Assembly: GCA_013398955.1 (NCBI GenBank) | Contig: VWPU01014165.1 | Coordinates: 186,001-250,000, forward strand | Length of the DNA stretch: 64,000 bases | Reading direction: 5' to 3' | Source of the DNA: Callaeas wilsoni | Taxonomy: Eukaryota > Chordata > Aves > Passeriformes > Callaeidae | Notes under the pieces: model-generated | The model's database searches: none | The model's input: the letters and a program-made list of their open reading frames with translations, nothing else | Told to the model about the DNA's origin: nothing | Shown here: positions 40,001 through 53,336 of the stretch, piece after piece | Layout: each line of letters opens with the position of its first letter | Numbering within the stretch: position 1 is the first letter of the stretch | Program-made: the position numbers and the translations under genes

Positions 40001-43000
40001 GAAAGTTCCCAGGTTCACCTCAAAATAGAATAGAAACTCTTCTGCAGGACAGAAAAAGTTCTCTCTATCACCTCTATTTTTGAAACATTAAGATGAACAA
40101 ATGATTAAACTTTCTTTGTAAACAAACAGAAAAAGCCCAACCCATTTTGATGCTAGAAATCCCAGATATCAGGTTATTCTTTATGCAAAATTCTCTCCTC
40201 ATGCTTAGAAATAGCCTAAACTGAGGGAAGCAGCTCCGAAGGGCAGTAGCTGTAGTGTTTATTTTGTGTTTTCCTAATCTGTTAAGGATATCTAGCTATC
40301 CTCATATCCCGAAAATGGTAAGCTTCTTCAAATCAATGCTCAGTATATTTTAAACTGCACACTGCCATCACATATTTATGAAAACACCAGCTATTTATGG
40401 AAATAAATAATTGGACATAAAGCTCTTCCATGCTCATAACAGATCACTGGACATCAGTGAGATGTTCAGTAATCTTTGTTTCAGTCTGAATGGGAACACA
40501 GTCTGTCTGAAGCACGGAGAAGCAAGCCATAAGAGCAGAATACATATCTGCTTTATTAGCAGTAGTTTTTCAAATGCGTTCTCTAATGTCACAGAACAAA
40601 GTCAGTGATCCAAGACAGCTAAGAAATTCACAGGGTAAAAGGACTGAAAAAGATGATATTTATTAAGCCTCTTTTCAGGTTTTCCTAATAGAAATCCCAT
40701 CACTAATCAGCCATTCGTAACAAATACTCATTAATTGTCATCCCTCTCAAAGCACTCAGCAACAGGACGGCATTTTTAGAGGTGGGGAGGTTGAAGTGTA
40801 GAGCAGTGAGCTCACAAACCTGACAAATATAAAAACAGGAAGAAAAATCAGTGTTTTTTCAGCTCTCACACCTGTGCCTTACCCATTTGTTTATAGCTGG
40901 GTCTTTGCTAAACACCGAGCAGGCAGCGTGCCCGCAGCCGAAGCGCGTCATCGGCGACAGAGATGTATTGGCATTGCCCTGTTTGCCAGGTACAGCAAAT
41001 ATTTACTTTCCTTTCCCAAGCCCAGCGTTGACATAAAATAATTTATAACTCTATTGAGTATAAAACCTCACAATAACATCATTTGGCTCATGCAGAATTG
41101 CTACAGAAGACGAGGAGGACTCTCTGTGGCCGTGGCACCGCCCTGCGAAATTTAGGAACGCAAAGGGCGTGCTCAGTTCTGCCTTCTGCTGAACACACAT
41201 CTAGAAAACTTGATAAAAACTGACTTTTTGTAAGGTTTCATGAAAACCTCCTCTACATTTGTGGTCAAGGTTTTAGGCCTCTGCCATGGGCGATACCACA
41301 GAGCCACAGCGTCAGCCGCTGTAAATAAGGCAAGATGCTTGATTTTATCAACACATTGATGTAGGTTCTTTGGTTTCTTTTCCCAGACATATTTCTGTAC
41401 AAACGATTCTCTCCAAGCCACTCAGATTTTGCAACTGAACAGCCTTGTACTCACAAGTCCTTGTTTTTGTTTTTGGTGAGATCTCACTGGTTTTTGCATG
41501 CAGGATCCACAGTTCAGTTTTCAAGGACGTGCGCTTGCTACGACAGAAAGATGCACGTGCTCTCTGTGGGTTCTCCCACAAAACCACTGTCACATCGCTG
41601 GTTACGATGCATATTCCAATCAAAATATTAACATTCCAATTTAAATACTAATAATAGGTGTACCACAGTTTGCCAAGAGTGTTGAACACTTGTAGAACAA
41701 AGCTAAAGGTAGTGATTGTTCCACTTACACCAGGTTTCTTTTTTAAATACTGAAATTTCTTTATAATCTTTCTTTATATCCTTTCTTTATATCTATGATT
41801 GAGGTAAAACAAGACCCATTCTATTTTTTTTTTTTAACTTTAATTCCCACCTTTTCTCCAAGTCTCTTTATCCATCTACTTTTTCACACTACTTCTTAGT
41901 TCCTTAACTAGATATTTATCCTCACCTCTCTATTTCAGAGCACTGTCCCTTGACTGGAAGCCACAAAGGTTGAGAAGTCTCAGCTGTCCCCATTTGGGAA
42001 ATAAAAGGTTTAATTCATTTAGCTTGTTTTTGAGATCTTGAGTTTGGCATTCAATAAAGAGTAATTGTATACTCTTGAAAAGAGCTCATGTTGCACATAG
42101 ATAAATTCACTGTATTTCAAACACACAATGAATTTTAAAATGCATATAATGACTTGAAGTATTTCTTCACTGCTGTCACAAAACTGTTTAAATTTTATTT
42201 TACTCTAATTTATCATGACTGTAGCTATAAATCCAGTGATGGAAAATAAGCATTTTTATTTGATTAAGCATTTTGAAGCAGCACTGAGTTTGGAGAACAC
42301 TCGTTTGAAGCACAAAATGAGAAATAAAATGACACAATGAAAGGTAAATGTCACCAATCTTATGATTAAAAATACAATTAGGGAAGACTTAAAAGAAATT
42401 CTGTGTATGATTTTTTTCTTTTTTTTTCTTTAAACTGTACCACATGTGCAAATGTGCAACACAGACAACTTCACCTACAGAGGCCAGGGCATGGTCAGCC
42501 AGTGACCTCTGCCAAGTGCCCTGCAAAACACTCCTGGTGCCAAGAGAGCTGTAGCATGGCCTTTGCTTTATTTATTATGGGGGAGAATGGTGTTAGAAAC
42601 AGAAAGCAGGAGTTAAAATAGGAGTTAAAATAGGAAAATAGGAGTTACAAACCCTCAAATGCAATCCAAAACTAAAAACGAGAACTGGAACAACCTTCCA
42701 AGCCATGTCTAAACCCAGCAGCAACATAGAGGAAGGGTTCTCCACTGGGAATTTTCCAGGGTGATTTTTTTTGTTGTTGTTTTGGGGTTTTTTTGCAATT
42801 AAATGAATGAAGTAATTAACAACTGGCTGGATTTTCATGAGACATTGTATTTAGGAAAATAATACATAGCCAGAGACATGATAAAATATGTATCCGCAGC
42901 AAATCAGAATGGTTAGTCAGATTAACTTCCCAGAAAAAACTTCAGCATCTTTCCTTTTTTCCCCTGATTTTATAGCATAGTTCCTATCAAAGTACCTCCC

Positions 43001-46000
43001 ACAAACTCCTAGTTCTTCAGAGAACCCGAAATATAAAGAACAGTTTGCCGGACAATCAGTTTAGGGAAAGGGGGCAAGCAGAAAATCCAGGCCATGGACA
43101 TCCCCCAAAGCCTGAGGGTGAGCTCAGCATCCCCAGAGGGAGCCTGTTCAGCACTCCACTGGCTTGGACCTGACGGTACTGGGTTTAAATGATAATATTT
43201 ACTTCCACAGAGAGGTAAAAAAATCTGGAAGGCAGCGGGCTGAGCTCAGCACTGCACACAAAACACCATCAGGGCCGGACTGAGGGCCAGCACTACCCCA
43301 GCTGAAGGGGCTGCTGAGCACCCTGAGAGCCAATTCACCTTTCCTTCTCTTCCATAATTCACAGGGGCTGGCACTTCCCCATGCAGCTTCCCAGAAAATA
43401 GCGTTCCATGATGGTGCTGCCTTAGGAGTCAGGTGTGTTGATGTAAAAAGGGCTGGAGCAGCTCTCATTTTACTCATTCTGGTTGCAAACAAGCAGTGAC
43501 TGAGAAGTGTTAAGCACAATTTCTCTTCTCCCCAATCTCTCCCGGCCCAAATCGAAACATCTTTCCCCTGAGGTTTGGAACTGACAGTGACAGTCATTAC
43601 CCTTAATACTGAAAAACAGTATCATCTCCAAAACCTGTAAGATCTCTCCTTAGAAAAGAAAGATTCTGCAATCTTCATCTCAGGGTTTTCTTACCATTTG
43701 CAGAAATCCATACTACTCTGCAGTGGCAAAAGCTTCCTATCTACACCTGTGGATTTCAAACTGCAAATTAGGAGCTCTATTTCTCTGCAGTATCACAACA
43801 GCAAAATAAAGCACCAGCATGATACCAGATGTGAAAAGGCAGGGTTTGCCTCGTCAAGAAAAAATTGGGTCTCGTCCAAGAGTGAGGGAAAATTGAAGCT
43901 TCTACAATTTGTGTAATTCTGCTTTATGTGAAGTGGCCCATTCATGGGCTCCTATTTTCTCTTTACCTAAACAAAAGCAGGTTGCTTAAATTAAAATGTA
44001 ATTCAACCATAGACAGTTAACAAATGGAGATTTGTGTCACAGCACTAGAGCAGTTATTTTCCCACCACAGAAATATATTCCGTTCATTCTCCTTTGGGTG
44101 TTCAGATAGGTGCACATTTAGGAACATATAATCTGTCTGTGTGACTGTATGTAGGAAGACATTGAGTAAAAATGTCATTTCAGTAGGATCAGAGCTGCTT
44201 TCGAGCTGCTTGGAAGACTGAAAATGTTACCTAGGATTATTTAATATGTGCACATTTTGTAACTGCACATAATTACTTACCTGACAGTAAGACAGAACCT
44301 ACAACTTCATAAACATAGGAAAGCTACTGTCATAGCTTTTCTATCTCTACTATTTCTCCTTCAGCAGATAGAAAATGGCTAAATTATCTTTCTCATCCAT
44401 GGCAAACCTAATAGAAGCCCTCAAATCCACCACATGCTGAGGAGAAAACACAGCCCAGGTGCCCCTGGTTATTATTAGCTGTCATATTTTTTATTCTAAG
44501 AGGTCTGTAAGACTTCATTATCTGATTTTACAGTGGTACTTTACTGGTAACGAGTAAAATCCAGGTAAAGAAGCACAAAGAAGCGGAATTGTGCACTCGG
44601 GGAGGTGCTGCCTGGCCATCCTGGAGAGGGCTCTCCAGAGCAGCCAGCCCGGGTTCAAACTGCGGCCAGCTCACCTTAACACCTGTGAATCAAACCCAAA
44701 CCTGTGCCCTGGGAGCCATCCACAGATTGCAGGAATTTATAGGAATGTGCAGGATCACAGCTTTTCTTTTTTCTAATAACTCCCCATGTCTGCAACAACC
44801 TAATGATGTTCTTCATGCTGAAGCTGTCTTAGTTTTATTCCTCCTTTCTTTTTTCTCTTATTTTTTCTCCAGATAAGTTTGTCCACTCTTCGTGTACTTT
44901 TGTCTCCTCTCACCCAATTTGCTCCTTTTGCACTTTGAATTGTATCTGCTTGTCTGACCTCAGATTATTTTTACTGCCCTTTCTACATCCTGACATTTCA
45001 TATTGTCTTTTCCACGTCTGTCCATACTCATTTTGAGCACTAAATTGTACTTTCCCTTCCAAAGCTTTCCAATGTGATTTGAAATTGAAGAAAGAAGCAA
45101 TGGCCTTGAGACATTAAAGCCCATCCATTTAAGCTTGATCATAGAGAAGGCTCCATAACTGTGAAGTTCACATCTTTTTTTATGGTTTCTTTTCCCCTTG
45201 AACACCTATGCAGAGAAATATCATGGCAGAATAAAATACCCATCATTAAGCCCCAGTATGTGTGAATATGGAGGCAAGCCAAAACATAAATAGATATTTG
45301 GCTTTTGGCAAGACAGTATTTGGCATTTAATACATCAAGCAGTAATCTGCATTGTATTTATTCAGCTGAGCATTTAAGGTGCATTTGAATGTGAGAATGA
45401 TAAATAGAAAGGAGTTACACAAACTGCAATCAAACTGTGTGCTATTCTAGGCCTCAGAATTACTAAAATCAAAATACAAAGAGAACAGTGCGGGGGGTGT
45501 TTCCATAAAGGATACTTTTAGTAATACCTCTAAGGGTTTATTTGTAGGTGCAATTCTTTTTCTCCCAGTGGAAAACTGCATCTCTGAGGCAGCTCTCACA
45601 AAATCTCATCTGTGTGTGGCACAATAGTCTATGTATGAGATTACTTTTCCCATTCACCTCTAACAAACCCTCAAATGCAATCCAAAAATTTCCACAGCTG
45701 GCTGGTAACAAGCTAGTTCAACAAACACAAAACCCACAGGTCAGGCACTGACTCAGGCAAAATCCTTGTGATTGTTCCTCATCTGTATTTTTGGAGTAAT
45801 TTTTTGAGTGTCATACTGTCATTTATCTGCAGTCCAGCCCCAGTAACTGGATTTCGGCTTGGTGTGTCCCTCCCCATGACTCCAGGTGCATTAATTGCCA
45901 GATATTTACATGTTATTTATCATGTGTTTATCTCGTTACCTTCAGGGGACAGGTGTTGAAAAGCTGCTGAGGTGTACAATCTTTTGTATGTGTAACCAAG

Positions 46001-49000
46001 TAGGTTTGCATTTCTACCTGGGATTTCGACACTTATCTTTCCGCAATATAACATCTGCCATTTAACATATTAGAGGATAATCAATGTTGTATTTGTTTAG
46101 TTTGTGCTACTTGGAACATTAAAATCCAGGAATGTTTTTTTAATGCAGCTTTCTCAATCAGTTTTAGGGGCAGACAGCAGAATTTTCCAGAGATTTTTTG
46201 GCAGCAGCTGTTCCTCTGGTCTGCTTTCTCTAGCTTATTAGGCATTGTAGTCAGTCCTACAGCCCCTTTTCCATAGATTTACTTGAATGAAAATGCCTAA
46301 ACTCGTTTATGTGCAACTTGTTAACAGGTGGAGGTTGGAGCCACTGAGGCAAAAGGAAAAGAAGTGTCAATATAAACATCAGCATTGTATTTCTCTAATG
46401 AGAAAGAAATAAAGCTGTCAGCTGACTGAAATCCCAGTGTGTCCTTGCTGGTTGGTGCTAAGGACACCTGGATTTCTGGAGTTCCGAGCTCCACTTTGCA
46501 GAAGGCTGAAGGTCAGAGCTGTTGCTGCAGGAATGGTGCAGGCTGCTGACTGCCCATCGTGGCGTGAGACGCGGGGGAGTTCAGGCAGCCAAGGCACAGC
46601 CCTGTCCACAGGACACTTTCATGGTCTCCATGACAATATTTGCCCCCAAGACGACTGCCCTGATGCCAGTGACTTCAATGCAGGTGTGGTACTTCAGGCT
46701 CTGACTTCTTACACCCTCCTGCAACCCTGTTAACTGATGAGTTTGTTAGGGCTAGGTCATATGCCTGAACCCAAACACCCCAACATGCATCCACTCCATA
46801 TTTAAAGTGCTGGAACAACTGAGCACAGCTTACAAAGAAATGAAGAAAAGCATTATTTAAGAGTAGCACATTGTGAGAGATGACTGGAGCTTGCCTGCGA
46901 GTGCCTGCAGGAAGGACATGATCTCTTTGCTGCTGCCATTTTGAATTGTATTCCTGCTATCCTGGAATGCAAGCAAAACTCTACATTAAAATATTGACAT
47001 TTCATCTGCAGCATCACCTGCTGGCTTCATCTGTTGAAGCTGATGCCTTCAAGGTGATATAGCTCATTGGTCTTTGGGCAATAAAAGCCTCCAAAACTTT
47101 TAGCAGTAATGATGTCACAGAAGGCAAAAGCAGCATCTGACAGAGCCCAGAAAGTGCCCAGGGGCACGGGAGGCACCGAGGGTCCCATCTGGTGAAAGCT
47201 GCACTGCCAGCAAGCACAGAGCACTCGCTGGTGGCTGTGTCACTGCTCACGCCTTCTGACTGGTCCGTGACGTTAATTACAATTAGGTGTTCGCTGCAGA
47301 ACTTCATGGCTTGTATGGACAGATCAGCAGAGGCTTGATTAACAAGCTGTGGACTAAATGGACATATTTCTGAGGCTGATGTTTCTGAAACTATTAATGG
47401 AGTTTAGTCAAGTAATGTTTCCTGTTACTAACTGGCAAGAAGGAAGCAGACCATACACAGGCATATCTCTAAGGAGTACGTGAGATGAAAGAGATGAATA
47501 TCCTTATCCAGTCCTGTGGTCTGTGTGTGGGTATTTACAGTAATAAATCTGTCAGAAAGCTTTTGCATTCGCTCTCTCAGCATCTGTACTTCTGCTACAA
47601 CAGTCTTATCCTGTATGTGGTTTTGTTAGTTTTTGTTGTTTGGTTTTTTGGTTTTTTTTTTTCCTTTTTACAGAAGGGTCAGAAGCCAGCTCACACATTA
47701 TCGTGCTGAGAGGCAGTTGCTGCACACTTCACCCTCCTCTAAGCTGTGCAACACTGAGGTGATGACAGACAGGAGTTCACACTCCCCACACTCTGGCAGC
47801 TGTGTCCCTCCGTACCTTCCAGCGTCACTTTAAAACATGGAAGTGGAAACACAGCAGAAATAATTTTCTGAGGTTCTGCTGGGCATCAGAAAAACTGTCT
47901 TTTAGAGTAAAGAACAACGTGCCGCAGAATGCAGGACACATTTTGCTTTGAAAAACAGCACCACAAAGTAAGGGATGACAAGGAACATGGAGAAGGGAAT
48001 TAGGCATCCCACGGTTCCAGCTGAAGGAGGATGCAGTTGAGTAGGATGTATAGGAAAAGCTGTCTGTACAGTGAGATTTCAACAGAAGCTGAACCAACCC
48101 AATGGCTTCCCCTGTGCAAAATCCCCCTTTTAATCCCCTCTTTATAATGATTAGTGAGTCATCTACACAGATAAAAGATGGGGAGCACCTGGATCTGCAA
48201 GGGCACTTCAGGAAAAGATCTGAAAGGTGAGGCAGTGACAGCTGGAAGACAGAGAGAACAGGAGGAGAAAAAAATGTAACAGGAAGAGGAAAATCACAAT
48301 CATTCAATCACTTTTACCAGGGTAACACCTGGGCTAGAATCTAGACTCAAATCAGTTCTATCACAGTGCTAAGGAAAAAAAACTCCAGAAAAATAGCAAG
48401 TACTACACTGAAGTGTTTACAACAGGAAAGAAACAAACTTTCCTACTTCCCTCAGCTTCCCAGGAAAGTGGAAACCAAATGGAGACTACATAGAGTGTAG
48501 CAACCAAATAATCAGAAGTTTGGATGAGGGAGGTGGTGGTGGTGGAGAATATATGAAAAAAATAAGTTGCAAGAAGTGAGTTTTCTTAATCTAGATTAAA
48601 AGAAATACCTGTTGTACTGAAGCAGCTAAAAAGTCACTGCAAGAAGAGGCAAATAAACTGTTCTCAATGCCAGCTTGCAGCTAGACAATAGCTGCTAGAG
48701 ACAATAATCTTCAGCTGACAGAGGCAAAGAATGTGCAGTTTATGGAATCTCCTCTCTGAATATTATGGATTATGAAATTTAGACAACACTTCCCTGTGGA
48801 AGGTCGCAGGCTCGTTTATTCTGCCTTCAAAGAATGTGATGAAACAGGCAACCACTCAACCTCTACCTCTAATCTCTACTCCTTTTCCACACCAACTGGG
48901 AAAGGTAGAGCAGGTGTGGATCTATGTAACTTACCTCCAGGCTGTGAGATAAATAAGAACAAAACAAAAATAACAATTCACCTAAAAGTGTTACGAGTGC

Positions 49001-51220
49001 AAATGCAAGCATTCAAATGCTAGCAAGCATTATGATTCCTCTGCTGCCTTAAATTATCCCATGATATGAGCAATCAAAATTCTTTGATTACATCCACGCT
49101 GATTATTATTTCAAAACACCCTCCTCGTGCTCTGAGGAGTGACTGCTGCTTCCTTACATAATGTGATGCCTCACACCCTTCGACAGAGATGCATTTTGTT
49201 CAAACCCTGCTCGGAATGCAAAGCTGCTCATTTCCGAACAGGCACTTACCAGAGTTCACACCTCTGTCTCCGACTGCTTCCCAGACATTAACGAGTTCTT
49301 CTTCACAAAACCCTCCCAAGCTTAAATGAAGTGAATCTGCCCCAGAATCTAAACCAGAATTTCAGGCCTACCCGGTAATTATGACTGCTCAACTCAAGCT
49401 TGATGTTGCAGAGCCTGAGTCTGCCTGTGACACTGAGACATCCTATTTTCAAAACCTCATCCCAAATCACAGGCAGTTGAACACAGCCAAAACTTCTGCC
49501 TGAGGACATGAGTGCCTCATCTTTTCTTTTTCTTTAATATATGCATCATTATATTAAAAATACATAAGCAGCAGTGTCTTGTAGAACATTGAACTAAAAT
49601 AATTCACCAGTAAAAGACAGGAATCCTCTCCTAAAGTCTTGGAAATCATACACAGACACACACCTGTATAATATGAGTAGCCTCACTTCAGCAACTGAAG
49701 AGTCTCAGCTGCTCCCCGAATTGGGTATGACCTGTGGGCATTCAAACTTTTCAAAATAAAGCTGCCAGCATATTGAATGTCTAAACATGCATGCAAATTC
49801 CTATATTAAGATTTCACTTTTGAAAATGCTAGAATATGCATCAATTTTTTTGAAGTGACAGCTGCGTACACCAAAGTATTGTGATCTACAATATTACTAC
49901 ATTCAGAAAACTATGTGACAAGTAACAGAGCAGTAATTTAACAAGGAGATTCATACATAAAAACAAACAAAAAAACAAATAAATCCTTGAACTTTCAGAA
50001 GATGCAATGTTTTCACATGTAAACCATGTCAGACACTCAGGAATCTAAACAAGAGTTTGGCTTGGTGTAGTCAACCAGTTTGTGTTCCAATTTAAATATT
50101 TTGGTTAGAGGTCTGATTTTCTGTCGAAGGCAGTGTAATCCCTGTTGGGAATGCAGTTTGCTTATTCTCCTCTCCTTCTGCTCAGCCAGAGGAGCTGTGC
50201 CAGCAGAAAGCACGCTGCATTTCCATTCTGCTGGAGGAGAACAGCCAAGAGGTGGTGCTGTGCAATTCCTGGGCCTGGAGAAGGCCGTCAGCAGAACGCT
50301 GGGTTTGTAAATTTACAAAGCTCTCAGCCTGCAAGAGGTGGTTTCTCAGCATGTAAAAAAGGCAGTGAGTCTCAAATATTCTACTGTTAATAGGGTGTTC
50401 TCATTTAAAATCTATTGAATGAAGATCTCTGAGTATTTTGGTTTGGGGTTTGTCGATTTGCTGTCAAATCCTAATGAATAAAAATGATCTAAACTAAACT
50501 CAAGCAGAGCCAACGAGACTATTTTTTTTAACTTGATGGCTTTTTCCTAGACTTCTCTATGCTAAAAGTTTGCATCCTCAGTGAGCTAATTACCCATTGA
50601 TTCAAAGTAAACAAGTTTTCAAGTGCCAGTCTGGACACTGCCCAAACTTCTGAATCCTGTTCCTTAGAAACACTGAGACAGAGGCCAACTGCAAATTTGG
50701 ACCAAGTTTTTTGTGTGCACATTAACATTGTGTTTGTGTGTGAAAACGAACCAAGTAGCTCAAGCTAACTGGTAATGAGCAAAGTTAAAAAGGTTGAGAA
50801 GTTTCTAGCACAGGGCATACTCATTTCAGAAACAAGAGAGAGCCACTGCTCCCACACTTTGAGGACTTTTGCTGGAGTTTTCAGGATGGTAAAGCAGAAA
50901 TTAATTCTCCTTCCACTGTAGGTTGTCACAGCTGTGTGTTTCAATAGATAACTTTGGACAGCTTATTTAACAGCTCCGTAGCCGATCAAACACTACAAAG
51001 AAATTGTGTCAGCAAGCTAGAAACGCTCATCTCTAAAGAAAAGCTGCTCCTCACCCCCAGCGTCCGTAACCTCCTACCCAAGGCAGCAATCTGCCTTCTC
51101 AACAACCACGTGAGAAAGCTGCTCGTGCTGCTTTATGGACACAGAACTAAACAGGACTTTTGAACTTACAATTCAACCCCTTGAATCAAGGCAATTCCTA
51201 AAAAGCGAGGATGCAGTATT

Positions 51221-51318
51221 TGGGTAGGAACTCTTGCATGATACATTTTTGGTATCAAAANCCTGTGGGTAGGAGCTTTAGCATGTGTTCCATGATACAT
51301 TTTTGGTATCAAAATCCC
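51221..51318. repeat. Imperfect duplication next to the array, with an ambiguous base
   Basis: A 24-base word (51237-51260 and 51291-51314) is repeated exactly with a 54-base offset, each copy preceded by a TGGGTAGGA-type segment. Position 51261 is N, directly after the first copy. The structure abuts the 137-bp array, and the N suggests unresolved variation or assembly difficulty here. Confidence 0.93.
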
Positions 51319-51330
51319 TTTGAAACTCAG

Positions 51331-52022
51331 TTTTGAGTTTCATTTACAGCAAATCCTATCAAGTCTAAAAGAAAAAAAAAAAACAACCAAAACTTCTTAG
51401 AATTTATATTTTGACTCATTTTCCTTAAAATCTCTCAAATTCCTTTAAGTAGAGAAACAAAACAAAGGGTTACTTTTGAGTTTCATTTACAGCATATCCT
51501 ATCAACTCTAAAGGGATAAACACACAAAACTTTTTAGAATTTATATTTTGACTCATTTTCCTTAAAATCTCTCAAATTCCTTTAAGTAGAGAAACAAAAC
51601 AAAGGGTTACTTTTTAGTTTCATTTGCAGCAAATCGTATCAACTCTAAAAGGAAAAACAAACAAAACTTCTTAGAATTTATATTTTGACTCATTTTCCTT
51701 AAAATCTCTCAAATTCCTTTAAGTAGAGAAACAAAACAAAGGGTTACTTTTGAGTTTCATTTACAGCAAATCCTATCAACTTTAAAGGGAAAAACAAACA
51801 AAACTTCTTAGAATTTATATTTTGACTCATTTTCCTTAAAATCTCTCAAATTCCTTCAAGTTGAGAAACAAAACAAAGGGGTTACTTTTGAGTTTCATTT
51901 ACAGCAAATCCTATCAACTTTAAAGGGAAAAACACACAAAACTTCTTAGAATTTATATTTTGACCCATTTTCCTTAAAATCTCTCAAATTCCTTTAAGTG
52001 GAGAAACAAAACAAAGGGTTAC
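51331..52022. repeat. 137-bp tandem array, five units
   Basis: Five head-to-tail units start at 51331, 51474, 51611, 51748 and 51886, with lengths of about 143, 137, 137, 138 and 137 bases. Each contains AGTTTCATTTACAGCAAATC, CTTCTTAGAATTTATATTTT, GACTCATTTTCCTTAAAATC and GAGAAACAAAACAAAGGG with few substitutions. The first unit differs by an expanded A-run. Units are strongly AT-rich and open frames are absent. Nothing identifies it as a transposon. It is a minisatellite/VNTR-type array inside the giant intron. Confidence 0.96.
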
Positions 52023-52764
52023 TTCAGCATACTTTTTAAATAGCAGCACTGAAATGTCAGTAAATAGATTTATTGACGTTTATTCCTTTACCACACCATT
52101 CTTTGCATGATAAGTTTCTAGACCTACACACACATCCATCCTCTCTGATTGAGGATGTGAAATCCAAGGCTAAGCATCCCTGCAAGACAGACAGCCCCAA
52201 GTGTCCCTAATGACAGAGACTCCAACTTTACATCAGTTGTATGCTAAGGTTGCCTTAGACTTGACAATTTTTCCTCTATTTACCAGTGTCTGCTAATTAA
52301 AATTATTTTTCTGCTTTTTCTTTAATAAGAATTATAATCTACCTTGCTATTTTACCAGTCTTTTATAGGAAATAGTATGGATTTTCTCATCTAGAATAGG
52401 TTACCATGGTTCCTGCAAGTTTTACACAGGCCATGGGGTTTTTACAATTTTTTAATTTCCTATTAATATCTCCAGATTTCCTCCAGCTTTTCTCTATCTT
52501 CCACCAGAAGGAGTCACATTGCAGCTGAGCTCCAGCCAGGCATGTTCACACTGCTGAGCGCCCCAACAAGGGCACTGACATGCAAGAAACCTCAGGGAAA
52601 AAATAAAATTGGAAAATCAATATTAAAAAAAAAAATAGCCATCCATGTAATCAGCCCTGAGAAAACAACAGTTCCATCAGGATGATATCATCATACTGCT
52701 GATGAATTAACTGAATTGACTGAATTCATCATTTTTGTTACTCTGGGTGGTTCTGGTTAATCCA

Positions 52765-52829
52765 GAGCAAGAGTAATGGGCTCAATGATCCTTTTGGGTC
52801 CCCTCCAACTCAGCATATTCTATGATTTA
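52765..52829 (+). mobile_element. CR1 LINE 3'-terminal stub
   Basis: A short sense-orientation CR1 terminus: GGGCTCAATGATCCTTTTGG, then CCCCTCCAACTCAGCATATT and CTATGATT. Only the last 65 or so bases are recognisable, which fits severe 5' truncation at insertion. Confidence 0.72.
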
Positions 52830-53300
52830 GTGTTTTTATACTTCAAACATGGCGTGTACACAGGCTGTTATTTATCTTGTGGGAAGAAGGAAAAGAATGG
52901 CATGACAAGAGCTTATAAGAAAATTAATGGTTTACACAATTTTGCACTACTGCAATACTAAGGCTCTGTTAAAAAACCACGAGAAATATGTGGGCTGCAC
53001 TATTGGAAAACTTCATAACATCACAGTACACTATCTGTGTTAAACATGAGGTTTTTGTTCCTGTTTTCATTTTGTTGATTTTAGAGAAAAAAATTAAAAA
53101 TCTCACTCAATATCTATTTATATGCACACAGATATTTTAAAGTCCAGAACAATACATCTTTAAAAAAACAACAAAAAAAAGGCTCCTAAGCAGCTGTATT
53201 TTCAGTTCTGCTCTTCCACTCATGCAGTGCTCTAATTCCTATCAGAACCTGTCTTCAACATAAATGACCTTAGAGAAGCTGCTTAGATAATAAGACAATC

Positions 53301-53336
53301 AGGTAATAAAATAAAATAAAATAAAAAAATTAAAAG
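53301..53336. repeat. (AAAAT)n tract
   Basis: Several AAAAT units followed by a short A-run; simple microsatellite. Confidence 0.9.

Noticed and set aside
43199..43597. Minus-strand open frame of 132 codons
   Set aside because: Composition is ordinary, no motif is recognisable, and there is no splice context linking it to LRP1B or another gene.
44640..44670. GGGTTCAAACTGC resembling a tRNA B box
   Set aside because: No matching A box, acceptor stem or anticodon arm can be drawn around it, so a tRNA gene is not supported.
46330..46620. AATAAAG followed by a moderately GC-rich stretch, considered as a second LTR
   Set aside because: Only a weak remembered resemblance; no terminal TG/CA outline or flanking duplication was seen.
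47825..48307. Minus-strand open frame of 160 codons in the giant intron
   Set aside because: No recognisable domain, repeat or signal; a frame of this size is expected by chance in 64 kb read in six frames. Kept as chance unless a homologue is found.
51331..52022. Possible CRISPR-like repeat array
   Set aside because: The repeats are directly abutting 137-base units without unique spacers, in a vertebrate intron; this is a minisatellite.
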